Positions 9,039-17,330 of a DNA stretch of 32,709 nt are shown piece after piece. Below the pieces are notes generated by a model. That model was not told the DNA's origin, did no database searches, and worked only from the letters and a program-made list of their open reading frames with translations. Origin of the DNA: Sphingobacteriales bacterium (GTDB lineage: Bacteria; Bacteroidota; Bacteroidia; Chitinophagales; Chitinophagaceae); the NCBI GenBank assembly GCA_900299255.1, contig OMJB01000118.1, positions 1 to 32,709 of the forward strand, given 5' to 3'. A program made the position numbers and the translations under genes. Each line of letters starts with the position of its first letter. Position 1 is the first letter of the stretch.

Positions 9039-9734
9039 ATGCGTAAAGTGAATAGTGTGCTGGGAGGGAGTGTATTCATCATTTTAGTATTCCTGCTGTC
9101 TGATTGCAAAAAGACGGGGAAGAAGGAGTTTGTTGAATTGGACACAGATTCTGCAATGGCAGTACATTTTAATTTCAAGCCAGGTACATATTGGATATAC
9201 AGAGACTCACTGACCGGACGGACAGACAGTTTTTATGTGCGCAGCAACTATTATGCAGCAGCCGAGGAAGCGTACAATATTTACAATTACCATTACATCA
9301 CAATAGCGCAGGTAAATCTGGATGGGTCCAATCCTGCAGATTCTGCCAATTGGGTATTCAATTATCAGGCTACAAGAATTGTGCTCACTTACAAGTATGG
9401 CATAAATGGTTATGGGTGGAAAAATCAGATTCAGTATGATCCGCTGATTCTCTATCCATACTCCTTCGGCGACCAGTTGTCGAAGTACGACACCGCCTAT
9501 GTATCCCGGGTTGATGTATATTACCCTGGGCCTGGTGCTCTATATCCCATCAATGTAGGGTATGTATACCATCACAGCGATATAGATTCGGCGGTGAGCG
9601 GCGGCGCTGTAACAAAAATGTCCGACTGGTTTACCGTTAACGACAGTGTAGGCATGATCTCTATGAATCTGTCACACCCCGATCATGGTGTTAGTCATAA
9701 TTGGAAAATTTTGAGGTACAATATGGTGAAGTAG
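9039..9734 (+). CDS. Hypothetical lipoprotein
   Basis: This 231-residue protein begins with a basic-hydrophobic leader and a cysteine followed by lysines (F-L-L-S-D-C23-K-K), as in Bacteroidota lipoproteins. Asp before the Cys is unusual for a lipobox, so processing is probable rather than certain. The mature part is aromatic- and Tyr-rich and predicted to be mainly beta (T-Y-W-I-Y-R-D-S, several Y-N-Y/Y-H-Y motifs), which suggests a small envelope protein. No known domain was recognised. The ATG at 9039 was chosen over the upstream TTG at 8997 because it gives a cleaner signal peptide and a TAATTTTG element lies between the two. It follows lon on the same strand but probably has its own promoter. 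Confidence 0.72.
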   Translation: MRKVNSVLGGSVFIILVFLLSDCKKTGKKEFVELDTDSAMAVHFNFKPGTYWIYRDSLTGRTDSFYVRSNYYAAAEEAYNIYNYHYITIAQVNLDGSNPADSANWVFNYQATRIVLTYKYGINGYGWKNQIQYDPLILYPYSFGDQLSKYDTAYVSRVDVYYPGPGALYPINVGYVYHHSDIDSAVSGGAVTKMSDWFTVNDSVGMISMNLSHPDHGVSHNWKILRYNMVK

Positions 9735-9783
9735 TTAACAATCATTGCCTCATTCCTAATTTAAATAAGTAACAGCATCTTTC

Positions 9784-11016
9784 ATGAAGTCATTCAATGT
9801 CCCGGAACATTACCGCAGCCCTTTAATCACCGCTGTAAAGCATAAAAGAAAGGGTGATGACAAAATGAAAAAGGATTTTACGCCTACAATACTGAATGCT
9901 GGCACGTTGCAGATAGTACTCGCCCGGCATTTTGGTTTTTGCTATGGTGTGGAAAATGCAATAGAAATAGCTTTCAGGGCAGTAGAGGAAAACAAAGGAA
10001 AGAGGATATTCCTGCTCAGCGAAATGATTCACAATCCTGGTGTCAATGCAGATCTTCAGGCATTGGGAATCAGGTTTATTATGGATACAAAGGGTAATAT
10101 GCTCATCAGCTGGGATGATCTGACCAGTGAAGATGTAGTGATAGTGCCGGCATTTGGTACAACACTGGAGCTGGAGCAGATACTCAGAAATAAGGGGATT
10201 GACCCGACAAGGTATGAAACTACCTGCCCTTTCGTAGAGAAAGTATGGAACCGTGCCGAAAAAACAGGAGCTGATGGTTATACCATTGTGGTGCATGGAA
10301 AGCCGGGTCACGAAGAAACAAGGGCCACTTTCTCTCATAGCAAGGCGCATACGCCTACTGTGGTAGTACGTGATATGGACCAGGCAGTATTGCTTGGAAA
10401 GTACATAACGGGTGCCGCTGACCCAGCGGCATTTGTTGTCGATTTTAAAGGACAGTATTCTGAAGGTTTTGACCCTGCAAAGGATCTGCGGCGGATTGGA
10501 GTGGTAAATCAGACAACCATGCTGGCAAGCGATACGCAGGGCATTGCCGATTATCTGAAGCCGCTCATACTCGGGCATTATCACACGCCCCCAGAGCAGA
10601 TGAGTGATCACTTTGCAGATATGCGTGATACACTTTGCTATGCTACCAACGATAATCAGAGTGCTGTAATGGGCATGCTTGAAACCGATGCAGATATTGC
10701 GCTGGTTATAGGCGGCTACAACAGTTCAAACACATCGCACCTGGTGGAGTTATGCGAAAACCGCCTACCTACTTATTTTATTAATGACGAGCATTGTATT
10801 CTTTCGCTGAAAGAGATCAGTCATTATGATCTGCACGCGCATGCTGAAAAATTAACAGCCGATTTTCTTCCATCACTGAATAGCTTACGCGTCATGGTTA
10901 CATCGGGTGCTTCCTGTCCGGATGCGCTGGTAGAGCGTGTTATTGCTCGGCTGGCTATGCTTACGGGTAATCTGGATGGGTTGAACCAGGTAATGGCCCA
11001 ATGGCAGGCTTCCTGA
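9784..11016 (+). CDS. ispH: 4-hydroxy-3-methylbut-2-enyl diphosphate reductase, long form
   Basis: This is the last enzyme of the MEP isoprenoid pathway. It reduces HMBPP to IPP and DMAPP with a [4Fe-4S] cluster in the cytoplasm. Three cysteines fit the cluster ligands: Cys53 in F-G-F-C-Y-G-V, Cys148 in T-T-C-P-F-V-E-K and Cys378 in S-G-A-S-C-P-D. The phosphate-binding G-Y-N-S-S-N-T-S-H and G-x-x-N-Q-T-T-M-L motifs are present. At 410 residues it is about 95 residues longer than the E. coli enzyme: there are about 40 extra residues before the first Cys, and a middle section (S-E-G-F-D-P-x-x-D-L) like the cyanobacterial/plastid type. It meets the next gene tail-to-tail with no gap at 11016/11017. 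Confidence 0.96.
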   Translation: MKSFNVPEHYRSPLITAVKHKRKGDDKMKKDFTPTILNAGTLQIVLARHFGFCYGVENAIEIAFRAVEENKGKRIFLLSEMIHNPGVNADLQALGIRFIMDTKGNMLISWDDLTSEDVVIVPAFGTTLELEQILRNKGIDPTRYETTCPFVEKVWNRAEKTGADGYTIVVHGKPGHEETRATFSHSKAHTPTVVVRDMDQAVLLGKYITGAADPAAFVVDFKGQYSEGFDPAKDLRRIGVVNQTTMLASDTQGIADYLKPLILGHYHTPPEQMSDHFADMRDTLCYATNDNQSAVMGMLETDADIALVIGGYNSSNTSHLVELCENRLPTYFINDEHCILSLKEISHYDLHAHAEKLTADFLPSLNSLRVMVTSGASCPDALVERVIARLAMLTGNLDGLNQVMAQWQAS

Positions 11017-12075
11017 TTAGTTTTTGATTACTTTGTACCTGTTGTAGACATGCAGTACCTGCTTGTCAGTTACCGGGTCTTTTACCTGTTCTGTGTCAGA
11101 GCTTACAATGATGTTCTTGAACCCTTTCAGCTCGGTGAGCTTATTGCCGGGGTATTCAATACTCATCCACTTGTCTTTCGCCGAAGCATCGTACCGCTTC
11201 GTAATAAATGAAACGGGCAACGGCTTCTTGGAGCCATCTTTGTCGGTATAGGTATGTTCTGTATCTGTATACTTTTTGAACAATGAAAAATAGCGGACAT
11301 CGTCGTAGTTCTGAACTTCTGGTATCAGGCTGTCCCGATTGTCGTAGCAGAGGAATTCGAGGGTGGTGTCTTTAATGATCTGCGGCCGGTGAAAATAAAA
11401 CTCCGGTACCAGATGGGTTACAACAGTTGACGGGGCCTCGCTGCTGATTGTTTTATTTTCAGGATTAACTTCGTTTTCTTTGGCTATTTCCACCACTTTG
11501 TAATACCGCCTTATGGTGAGTTGTTTGCTGCCTGTAATTTTATTGGTAATTATTGAAGTGTCTGATCGTACGATCTTGGTTGTTTGCTCCTGTAGTGTGG
11601 TTCTGTACTGGTTTATGTTGTCGAGGGCTGTCCATGTGTCGTTGCCGGTGCGCTCGTACTTGTACAGAATGTTGGCAACTTTAAGCGGTTGTGGTTTGCC
11701 ATCCTGATCTATGCCTGTTTGCAGATAGTCGGTGTAGAATCTGATAAAGGAAACATAATGCAGGTCGCTGAGGTTGTGAAGGGTATCCATATTCAATGGC
11801 TGGTGTGCAGCGTCATAACACTCGTACTTAAGCACGGTGTCATTAACAGTTACTGGCCAGTAGGAGTAAAATTCAGGAAACAAAAAATAGCGGTTCGTGT
11901 CTGCTGCATCTCCCTTTGGCCCGAATGCGTCCATTGGGTCGTCAATAACATAGTTGAATACGGGTGTTTTTTCCTCGTCAGCTTTTTTCCCTTTCTTTTT
12001 GTCCTGTGCGGTTGCATGAAATACAGACAGCAGTAGCAGGGTAGTAAATAATAAAAACGAGTGTTGCTTCATCAT
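11017..12075 (-). CDS. Secreted protein of unknown function made of two tandemly duplicated domains
   Basis: The 352-residue product has a signal peptide (leader ending H-A-T-A-Q, cleavage before Q) and then a lysine-rich linker. No family was recognised. It consists of two related halves, about residues 65-200 and 225-352. Each half carries P-E-F-Y, a charged strand with E-x-x-C-Y-D, an aspartate-rich turn (D-x-D-G-K/S-x-x-P-L-x-V) and, at the end, an R-Y-Y/R-Y-K-V motif. Two Met codons (12075 and 12072) are possible starts. A TATCTTTG element at 12105-12112 suggests a promoter of its own. It ends exactly where ispH ends, with no terminator between. A periplasmic or surface role is inferred from the signal peptide only. 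Confidence 0.72.
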   Translation of the reverse strand: MMKQHSFLLFTTLLLLSVFHATAQDKKKGKKADEEKTPVFNYVIDDPMDAFGPKGDAADTNRYFLFPEFYSYWPVTVNDTVLKYECYDAAHQPLNMDTLHNLSDLHYVSFIRFYTDYLQTGIDQDGKPQPLKVANILYKYERTGNDTWTALDNINQYRTTLQEQTTKIVRSDTSIITNKITGSKQLTIRRYYKVVEIAKENEVNPENKTISSEAPSTVVTHLVPEFYFHRPQIIKDTTLEFLCYDNRDSLIPEVQNYDDVRYFSLFKKYTDTEHTYTDKDGSKKPLPVSFITKRYDASAKDKWMSIEYPGNKLTELKGFKNIIVSSDTEQVKDPVTDKQVLHVYNRYKVIKN

Positions 12076-12104
12076 TGTTTGCTTGATCTGGCTTTGCTCC
12101 TATA

Positions 12105-12112
12105 CAAAGATA
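12105..12112 (-). promoter_or_regulatory. Bacteroidota -7 element (TATCTTTG) for the duplicated secreted protein
   Basis: Read on the minus strand this octamer is an exact TAnnTTTG match, ending 29 nt before the first ATG at 12075. It lies between that gene and the terminator of the upstream protease gene, so the two genes are probably separate transcription units. Confidence 0.5.
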
Positions 12113-12132
12113 AAGGTTGGCTTGCAATAGTT

Positions 12133-12165
12133 GGAAAAAATAAGCTCCCGGTTACCGGGAGCTTA
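12133..12165 (-). terminator. Rho-independent terminator after the tail-specific protease gene
   Basis: Positions 12141-12165 form a perfect 25-nt palindrome (TAAGCTCCCGG, centre T at 12153, CCGGGAGCTTA). On the minus strand it is followed directly by a run of six T (12135-12140). It starts 24 nt after the protease stop codon. Confidence 0.85.
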
Positions 12166-12188
12166 CGCTTATTTCTTGTTTTGGCCAT

Positions 12189-14384
12189 TTATTTCATGCC
12201 TGTACCCATATTTACCTTCATGCCAGACTTAATCATGTCGTTGACTATATTCACCGTTTCCGACAGATAGCAGTCTTTGCTGAGGTTCTTCAGCCAATCT
12301 TTGTTTTTGGTGATGGCCACACTATCGGCGGTGACTTTACCCATATCTGCAGGCGGATTGCTGAGCTCCAGCAGCGGATTTTTCTTCAGCAGTTCTTCCA
12401 GCTTCTTCGAATGTGCAGTCATTTCTTCCTGGTCTTTTCTGAACTGCTCTTCTGTAAGCACTACTTTGTTGTTTTCCTTTTTGCGTTTGTAGAATTCTGA
12501 GTTCTCCTGTATCTGCCTGAATGTAGGGTTTGATTTTATGCGGCTCTCACTCAGCTGGCTCAGCTGGTTTAAGTTGCTTACAGAGCCTGTAGCCTTGTAG
12601 TTGGCAGGCGGTATTTCATCCCATGCTAACGCAGATTTGTTGTGGCGTTCGCCTATGTCGTCGTCTTCATACATTTCATAGTCATCCGGTATGGCTATAT
12701 CCGGTTTTACCCCTTTCAGCTGTGTTGACCCGCCGTTGACACGATAGAATTTTTCCATAGTGAGTTTCAAAGCCCCGATTGACTGGCCCATTGATCCATC
12801 AGTGTCGTTCTTCATCAGCACGCGCGTCATGGGGTCTATCATCTGGTCAAGGTCTACCATTTTCTGCACAGTGCCTTTACCGTATGTCAGAGAACCCACA
12901 ATAACGGCGCGTTTATAATCCTGTAGTGCCGCGGCCAGAATTTCAGAAGCAGATGCACTGCCGCCGTTGACCATGATAGCCAGAGGCCCGGAGTACAATA
13001 TGCTGTCGCCGGGTTGTGCACGCAGCACAGACGGGCTTGCATGGTTGCTTTTTACTTGTACTACAGGGCCCTTGCCTACAAACAGGCCAGCAATATCTAC
13101 CACATCGCCCAATGAGCCGCCGCCATTTCTGCGAAGGTCTACTATGATACCGGTTACGCCGGCTTGTTTCAGTTTTTTAACCTCTTCAGCCATGTCAACC
13201 GAGCAGGTGCGCCCGCTGGTATGGTTGAAGTCGGCATAAAATTCTGGCAGGTAAATGTACCCGATAGGGCCATCTTTCACTTTGATGATAGCAGATTTGG
13301 CAAACACTTCATCCATCTGTATCACATCTCTTTTCAGCGCCACAACCTTGGTTGATCCGTCTGCTCTTTTAACTGTAAGCCTTACTTCTGTGCCCTTTGG
13401 CCCCCTGATGAGTTTAATGGCATCATTCAGGTCCATGCCCTGAACGTCCACAGGTGGGTTTTCACCCTGCGCAACCTTTATTATTTCATCGCCCGATTTT
13501 AGCTCGCCCTGTTTCCATGAGGGGCTGCCGGTAATGATCTCGGTAATAGTGATCTTATCGTTGGCAGGGCTCAGCTTGGCTCCTATGCCAAAGAAGCTGC
13601 CGCTCATCGTTACATCAAAGTCTTTTTTGTCTTCAGGCGGGAAATAAGTAGTATGAGGGTCTTCAGTGCTGGTGATGGTATTAACATACGCTGTAAATCT
13701 GTCGTCGGCTTTCCATTTGTGGTAGCGCGTAAATACGCGCTGGTAAAATTTTCTGATATCCTCCCTTGCCGAAACCTCCAGCTCAGCATCGGTTTTCATT
13801 ACTGCGTTTACAGAGTCTTTGTTTTCTTTCTTTTTATTTTGTTCGTCTTTCAGGTCAACAAATTTTGCCAGTACCCTGTATTTCAAAAATAACTTCCACC
13901 TGTCCATCAGTGCCTTGTCGTCGGTTGCAAATGCTTCCTTATCTGAGTTTAATTCCAGCTCTTCGTTTTTGTTAAACGTAAAAGGTTTGCTCAGTAGGTC
14001 AGGGTAGAATTTTTCGGCTTGTGCAATTTTTTTCATCCATATCGCATCCAGAGAATCAAAAAACTCAATTGATGTTTCTTTAAGTTGATCATCAATTTTG
14101 AATTCGTATACTTTCAGTTTATTGATATCCTGCTGGGTGAAGAACAATTTATCATAGTCGAAATCATGTATAATGCGGTGGTACACCCGCGATGAAAAAC
14201 TGTCATCTATATTTTTGGGTGAGAAGTGTACCTGCTGAATTGTTTTCATCACAGTCTCAATCACCAGTTTCCGCTTATCTTCTGACGACTGTCCCTTCCC
14301 CGTATACTTGAACGAAAGGAAAGCGGCGATACAGCCTATAATTAACAGTGGTATCAGGATTTTATTCTTCATGAAATTCAACAT
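12189..14384 (-). CDS. prc: Carboxy-terminal processing (tail-specific) protease, S41 family
   Basis: The 731-residue product is a periplasmic C-terminal processing protease of the Prc/Tsp type. It has an N-terminal hydrophobic anchor whose I-I-G-C could be a lipobox, the tail-specific protease N-terminal domain, a PDZ domain (about residues 255-345, beginning G-S-F-F-G-I-G-A) and the S41 catalytic core. The Ser/Lys dyad is Ser478 in G-G-S-A-S-A-S-E and Lys503 in Y-G-K-G-T-V-Q, 25 residues apart as in E. coli Prc (S430/K455). The C-terminal 200 residues are the Lys/Glu-rich domain seen in full-length Prc. Met1 or Met5 could be the start. A TACATTTG element (14417-14424) and a strong terminator frame it as a single-gene unit. 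Confidence 0.95.
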   Translation of the reverse strand: MLNFMKNKILIPLLIIGCIAAFLSFKYTGKGQSSEDKRKLVIETVMKTIQQVHFSPKNIDDSFSSRVYHRIIHDFDYDKLFFTQQDINKLKVYEFKIDDQLKETSIEFFDSLDAIWMKKIAQAEKFYPDLLSKPFTFNKNEELELNSDKEAFATDDKALMDRWKLFLKYRVLAKFVDLKDEQNKKKENKDSVNAVMKTDAELEVSAREDIRKFYQRVFTRYHKWKADDRFTAYVNTITSTEDPHTTYFPPEDKKDFDVTMSGSFFGIGAKLSPANDKITITEIITGSPSWKQGELKSGDEIIKVAQGENPPVDVQGMDLNDAIKLIRGPKGTEVRLTVKRADGSTKVVALKRDVIQMDEVFAKSAIIKVKDGPIGYIYLPEFYADFNHTSGRTCSVDMAEEVKKLKQAGVTGIIVDLRRNGGGSLGDVVDIAGLFVGKGPVVQVKSNHASPSVLRAQPGDSILYSGPLAIMVNGGSASASEILAAALQDYKRAVIVGSLTYGKGTVQKMVDLDQMIDPMTRVLMKNDTDGSMGQSIGALKLTMEKFYRVNGGSTQLKGVKPDIAIPDDYEMYEDDDIGERHNKSALAWDEIPPANYKATGSVSNLNQLSQLSESRIKSNPTFRQIQENSEFYKRKKENNKVVLTEEQFRKDQEEMTAHSKKLEELLKKNPLLELSNPPADMGKVTADSVAITKNKDWLKNLSKDCYLSETVNIVNDMIKSGMKVNMGTGMK

Positions 14385-14416
14385 AGGTCTATTACTTAAT
14401 AAAAAATGAATGGTAA

Positions 14417-14424
14417 CAAATGTA
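14417..14424 (-). promoter_or_regulatory. Bacteroidota -7 element (TACATTTG) for prc
   Basis: An exact TAnnTTTG match on the minus strand, 32 nt before the ATG at 14384, in the 137-bp gap between holB and the protease gene. Confidence 0.45.
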
Positions 14425-14521
14425 GCTTAAATGCTGTTAATAAAAAGATAATCAAAAATCGTGCTAGCGGTAGAAAAAGGGTGAGTTTTGAGCAGGGTTA
14501 TTCAATATTTAACAATGTATA

Positions 14522-15661
14522 TTATTTGAGTGCCGGATGCAGTGGTTTGTTTTTTAACAGGCACTGCATTCTGATACCAAGAGCATGTAACTGGGTGCGG
14601 GAGTGTGCGTTACGTTCAATATAATAAATTGTATTTGAGAGGGTCGTAACCAGTTCCGACAACCCGTTGACCGATATAGGAAAACCTGCAAAGTATTTTA
14701 CAAACTTAATTTCCTGTTCCGCCAGCGGGATAGCGTCATTTTGAGTGTACCGGTACCTGATCGCCTGTTCTATCAGCTGTATGATGTAATTGAGCAGGTT
14801 CTTCTGTTGTTCCCTGCCGTTTTTAGACCAGTCTTCTGCAAATTTGGCAATCTCAGTTCCATTGCCCAATATCGCTTTCAATAATCGGCTGGCCTCTGGA
14901 TAAAGATCGTTATCTGTTTCTCTTATCAGCCTTAGTGCTTCGGTGTAGCTTCCCTGAGCCATATTTGCTGCCTGTGCCGCCCGTTTGGGGTCAGCAAGTG
15001 AGCGTGTGGTGAGTGCCAGCGCAATGTCAGCCGGGCTGATGGGAGCTAGTTTTATTTCCTGTGTTCGCGACCGTATGGTCTGCAGAATATCCTCCGAATT
15101 CTCTGCAACAAATATTAGCAGCGTATCCGCGGGCGGCTCCTCAATAAGTTTAAGCAGAATATTGCCCTCTTTACCTAGGTATTCGGGGCGCCACATGATA
15201 AGTATCTTTCTGCCTCCTTCGTAAGATTTCAGGTTCAGTGTGTCTATGATCTCCCTGCATTCTTCGGCAGTCAAGTTGCCCTGTTTATTTTCAGCTTCAA
15301 TATGTTGCAGCCAGTCGTAGGTAGTTCCATATGGCGACTGCTTTACAAATTCCTTGAATTCGCCTATGTAATGCCGGCTCATTGCTTTCACTCCGGATCT
15401 GGGTACAATAGACGGGAAACTGAAATGCAGGTCGGCATGCTCCAGGCGGGTAACCTTGCTACAGCTGGCGCAATGTCCGCAAGAATCTTTTTCCGTCTTG
15501 TTTTCGCAAAAAATAAACTGTGCCAATGCCAGTGCCAGCGGCAGTCCGCCGGTGCCTTCATGCCCGTTAATAAGCAAAGCATGTGGCAGCAAATTATTGC
15601 GCCACATAGTCAGTAATCCGTCTTTGGCGGGTTGCTGGCCCACTACATTACTAAATAACAT
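14522..15661 (-). CDS. holB: DNA polymerase III clamp-loader subunit delta'
   Basis: The protein aligns with delta', the structural subunit of the clamp loader that puts the sliding clamp on DNA. Seen here: the N-terminal V-V-G-Q-Q entry, a degenerate P-loop G-H-E-G-T-G-G-L-P (33-41) that lacks the Walker lysine, a four-cysteine zinc site (Cys52, 61, 64, 67), and the L-x-x-L-I-E-E-P-P / R-S-R-T-Q region in place of the usual sensor and SRC motif. Loss of the P-loop lysine is normal for delta', which does not hydrolyse ATP. I chose the ATG at 15661 because the protein then starts directly before F-S-N-V-V-G-Q; an in-frame ATG at 15694 would add 11 residues. holA lies 12 kb away on the same strand. 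Confidence 0.93.
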   Translation of the reverse strand: MLFSNVVGQQPAKDGLLTMWRNNLLPHALLINGHEGTGGLPLALALAQFIFCENKTEKDSCGHCASCSKVTRLEHADLHFSFPSIVPRSGVKAMSRHYIGEFKEFVKQSPYGTTYDWLQHIEAENKQGNLTAEECREIIDTLNLKSYEGGRKILIMWRPEYLGKEGNILLKLIEEPPADTLLIFVAENSEDILQTIRSRTQEIKLAPISPADIALALTTRSLADPKRAAQAANMAQGSYTEALRLIRETDNDLYPEASRLLKAILGNGTEIAKFAEDWSKNGREQQKNLLNYIIQLIEQAIRYRYTQNDAIPLAEQEIKFVKYFAGFPISVNGLSELVTTLSNTIYYIERNAHSRTQLHALGIRMQCLLKNKPLHPALK

Positions 15662-15757
15662 AAACTGCTCTAAGGTTGCATGCCAATAAGGCAATTGCAG
15701 CCGGTGAAAACTGAATTCAGATTCCGGAAATCAAAAGTAGCGGGTAAAATGAACAAT

Positions 15758-16255
15758 TCAAAAATAACCCAGGTAGTGTTTTGAATGGGTTGTATATTCT
15801 ATGCTGATCTCATCTCCCTTACGAATACGAAAATAATCTTCTTCTGAAACCTCAATACTGAGTTTTACCAGTGAATCCAGGTACACATAGTAAGCACTTT
15901 TCGACGGGAAATATACTTTGTTGGTTACATGGTTCTTTTCAATGGTTTTCGTTTTGCCGGCAATGTCTTTCTGCACCTTATACAGGTCCATTTTGTAAGT
16001 GAGGTAAATAGCCAGCAGGCATATGAATAAAAGTATGCCGGCTGAAACGAAAAATTTTGCATACGAAAAGGCATTTGGGGCACCATCGTACGCCCTGTAC
16101 CAAGCCCCCACAAATGGGAAAATAAAACAGCATACCATAAGTTTCTGGAAAACCTTATAATATACTTTCCTGTCCTTTTGTTCCTTTTGCTCGAGAAAGG
16201 CTAATTCGTCGGCTTCAAGTGGCTCTGTATATTTTTCTGACACTGGTATGGGCAA
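15758..16255 (-). CDS. Small membrane protein with two transmembrane helices, unknown function
   Basis: This 165-residue protein has an acidic/basic N-terminal region (E-L-A-F-L-E-Q-K-E-Q-K), two hydrophobic helices at about residues 36-53 and 66-88, and a C-terminal soluble part of about 75 residues. That part is beta-rich and contains G-D-E-I-S-I-E-Y. I do not recognise the family. It is upstream of holB on the same strand with a 96-bp gap and divergent from the glycosyltransferase gene. A TAAATTTG element at 16272-16279 would start a transcript just before its ATG. The reading frame is convincing because of the membrane topology and the promoter, not homology. Confidence 0.68.
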   Translation of the reverse strand: MPIPVSEKYTEPLEADELAFLEQKEQKDRKVYYKVFQKLMVCCFIFPFVGAWYRAYDGAPNAFSYAKFFVSAGILLFICLLAIYLTYKMDLYKVQKDIAGKTKTIEKNHVTNKVYFPSKSAYYVYLDSLVKLSIEVSEEDYFRIRKGDEISIEYTTHSKHYLGYF

Positions 16256-16271
16256 ATAACGAGATCGTTTA

Positions 16272-16279
16272 CAAATTTA
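16272..16279 (-). promoter_or_regulatory. Bacteroidota -7 element (TAAATTTG) for the two-TM protein
   Basis: An exact TAnnTTTG match on the minus strand, 16 nt before the ATG at 16255, in the divergent gap shared with the glycosyltransferase gene. Confidence 0.45.
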
Positions 16280-16367
16280 ATAATACAAACCGGAATAACT
16301 ATTTGTATTTTTCAAATAGGTGGATGTTATTTATTCTGCTGTACTTAAGTTAATTTAGTATCCCGAA

Positions 16368-17330
16368 ATGCAGATAGCCTACCTGATCTTAGCACACAAC
16401 CAGCCAGCACAACTTGAAAGGTTGATACAGCGGCTTGACGGGTCAAACGTTCATTTCTTTGTTCATGTAGATAAAAAAAGCGCAGATAAGGCGGCTATAT
16501 TTTCGGCACTATCGAAATTTCCCAACGTAAGGGCCGTTTCAGATTTTGATGTGAACTGGATGGGGTTCAATATGGTGCTGAGTACCATAGGGCTTATGAA
16601 GCTGGCTCTTTCAGCCGGAATCAGTTTTAAGTATTTCGTGCTGCTGAGTGGCCAGGATTACCCCATAAAAGGGAAACAATACATAGATCAGTTTTTGGAG
16701 CAGCACGATCAGGATTTTATTTCTTTTGCCAGGATCAGCGATGCCGCTGATAACTATAAGAACAAAGTCAGGTACTACCACTATTACGACTTTCCATATA
16801 GTAATCCCAGAAACAGCAGGAAAATTCCTTTTCTGGTGTACCTCTATTATGGAATACACCGGCGGTTTATGAAATACCTGCCCGAAAGAAAGTTCTATAA
16901 CAATATGAGCCCTTTTTTCGGGTCGCAGTGGTTTGCGCTCACGGGCGGCACAGTAACTTATATCCTGCAGTTTCTCGACAAAAATCCAGGCTACCTGAAG
17001 TTTATGAAATATACGGAAGGGCCTGATGAAACCTTTTTTCATACAATTATTCTGAATTCAGAACGGCGCTGGAATGTGTGCGGCTATGAGAAGTTTGAAG
17101 AATGGGAGAAAACAAGGAAACCCGGAGAACAGTTCGTTCAGGAATATTCCAGCCTGAGGTACATGGATTGGTCTGACCGAGGCAAGGATGTGCCCAAGCC
17201 TGCCACGCTGGATGAGTCGTATTTTGAAATATTAAAAGACAGTCCGGATTTGTTTGCCCGTAAATTTGATCAGCAAAAGTCGGCGGCGCTGCTGGATGAG
17301 ATTGATAATAAACTTCTGAATGGAAAGTAA
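16368..17330 (+). CDS. Core-2/I-branching-type glycosyltransferase (GT14-like)
   Basis: The 320-residue cytoplasmic protein resembles the Branch (core-2/I-branching beta-1,6-N-acetylglucosaminyltransferase) family. The N terminus I-A-Y-L-I-L-A-H-N is the first Rossmann strand. F-V-H-V-D-K-K (31-37) and V-L-L-S-G-Q-D-Y-P-I (91-100) are typical family motifs, followed by F-G-S-Q-W-F-A-L-T and the acidic G-P-D-E-T-F-F-H-T motif carrying the likely catalytic Glu. The substrate is unknown; bacterial members decorate surface polysaccharides. Its last 11 bases overlap the start of the acyltransferase gene, so translation is probably coupled. An imperfect TAATTTAG sits 9 nt upstream of the ATG. Confidence 0.9.
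   Translation: MQIAYLILAHNQPAQLERLIQRLDGSNVHFFVHVDKKSADKAAIFSALSKFPNVRAVSDFDVNWMGFNMVLSTIGLMKLALSAGISFKYFVLLSGQDYPIKGKQYIDQFLEQHDQDFISFARISDAADNYKNKVRYYHYYDFPYSNPRNSRKIPFLVYLYYGIHRRFMKYLPERKFYNNMSPFFGSQWFALTGGTVTYILQFLDKNPGYLKFMKYTEGPDETFFHTIILNSERRWNVCGYEKFEEWEKTRKPGEQFVQEYSSLRYMDWSDRGKDVPKPATLDESYFEILKDSPDLFARKFDQQKSAALLDEIDNKLLNGK

Noticed and set aside
11017-12075. Gliding motility protein GldN as identity of the duplicated protein
   Set aside because: Size and signal peptide are similar, but I find none of the GldN motifs and no neighbouring gldK, gldL or gldM genes.
14522-15661. Missing P-loop lysine in holB as a sign of a broken gene
   Set aside because: Delta' subunits do not hydrolyse ATP and commonly have a degenerate P-loop; the rest of the protein and zinc site are intact.
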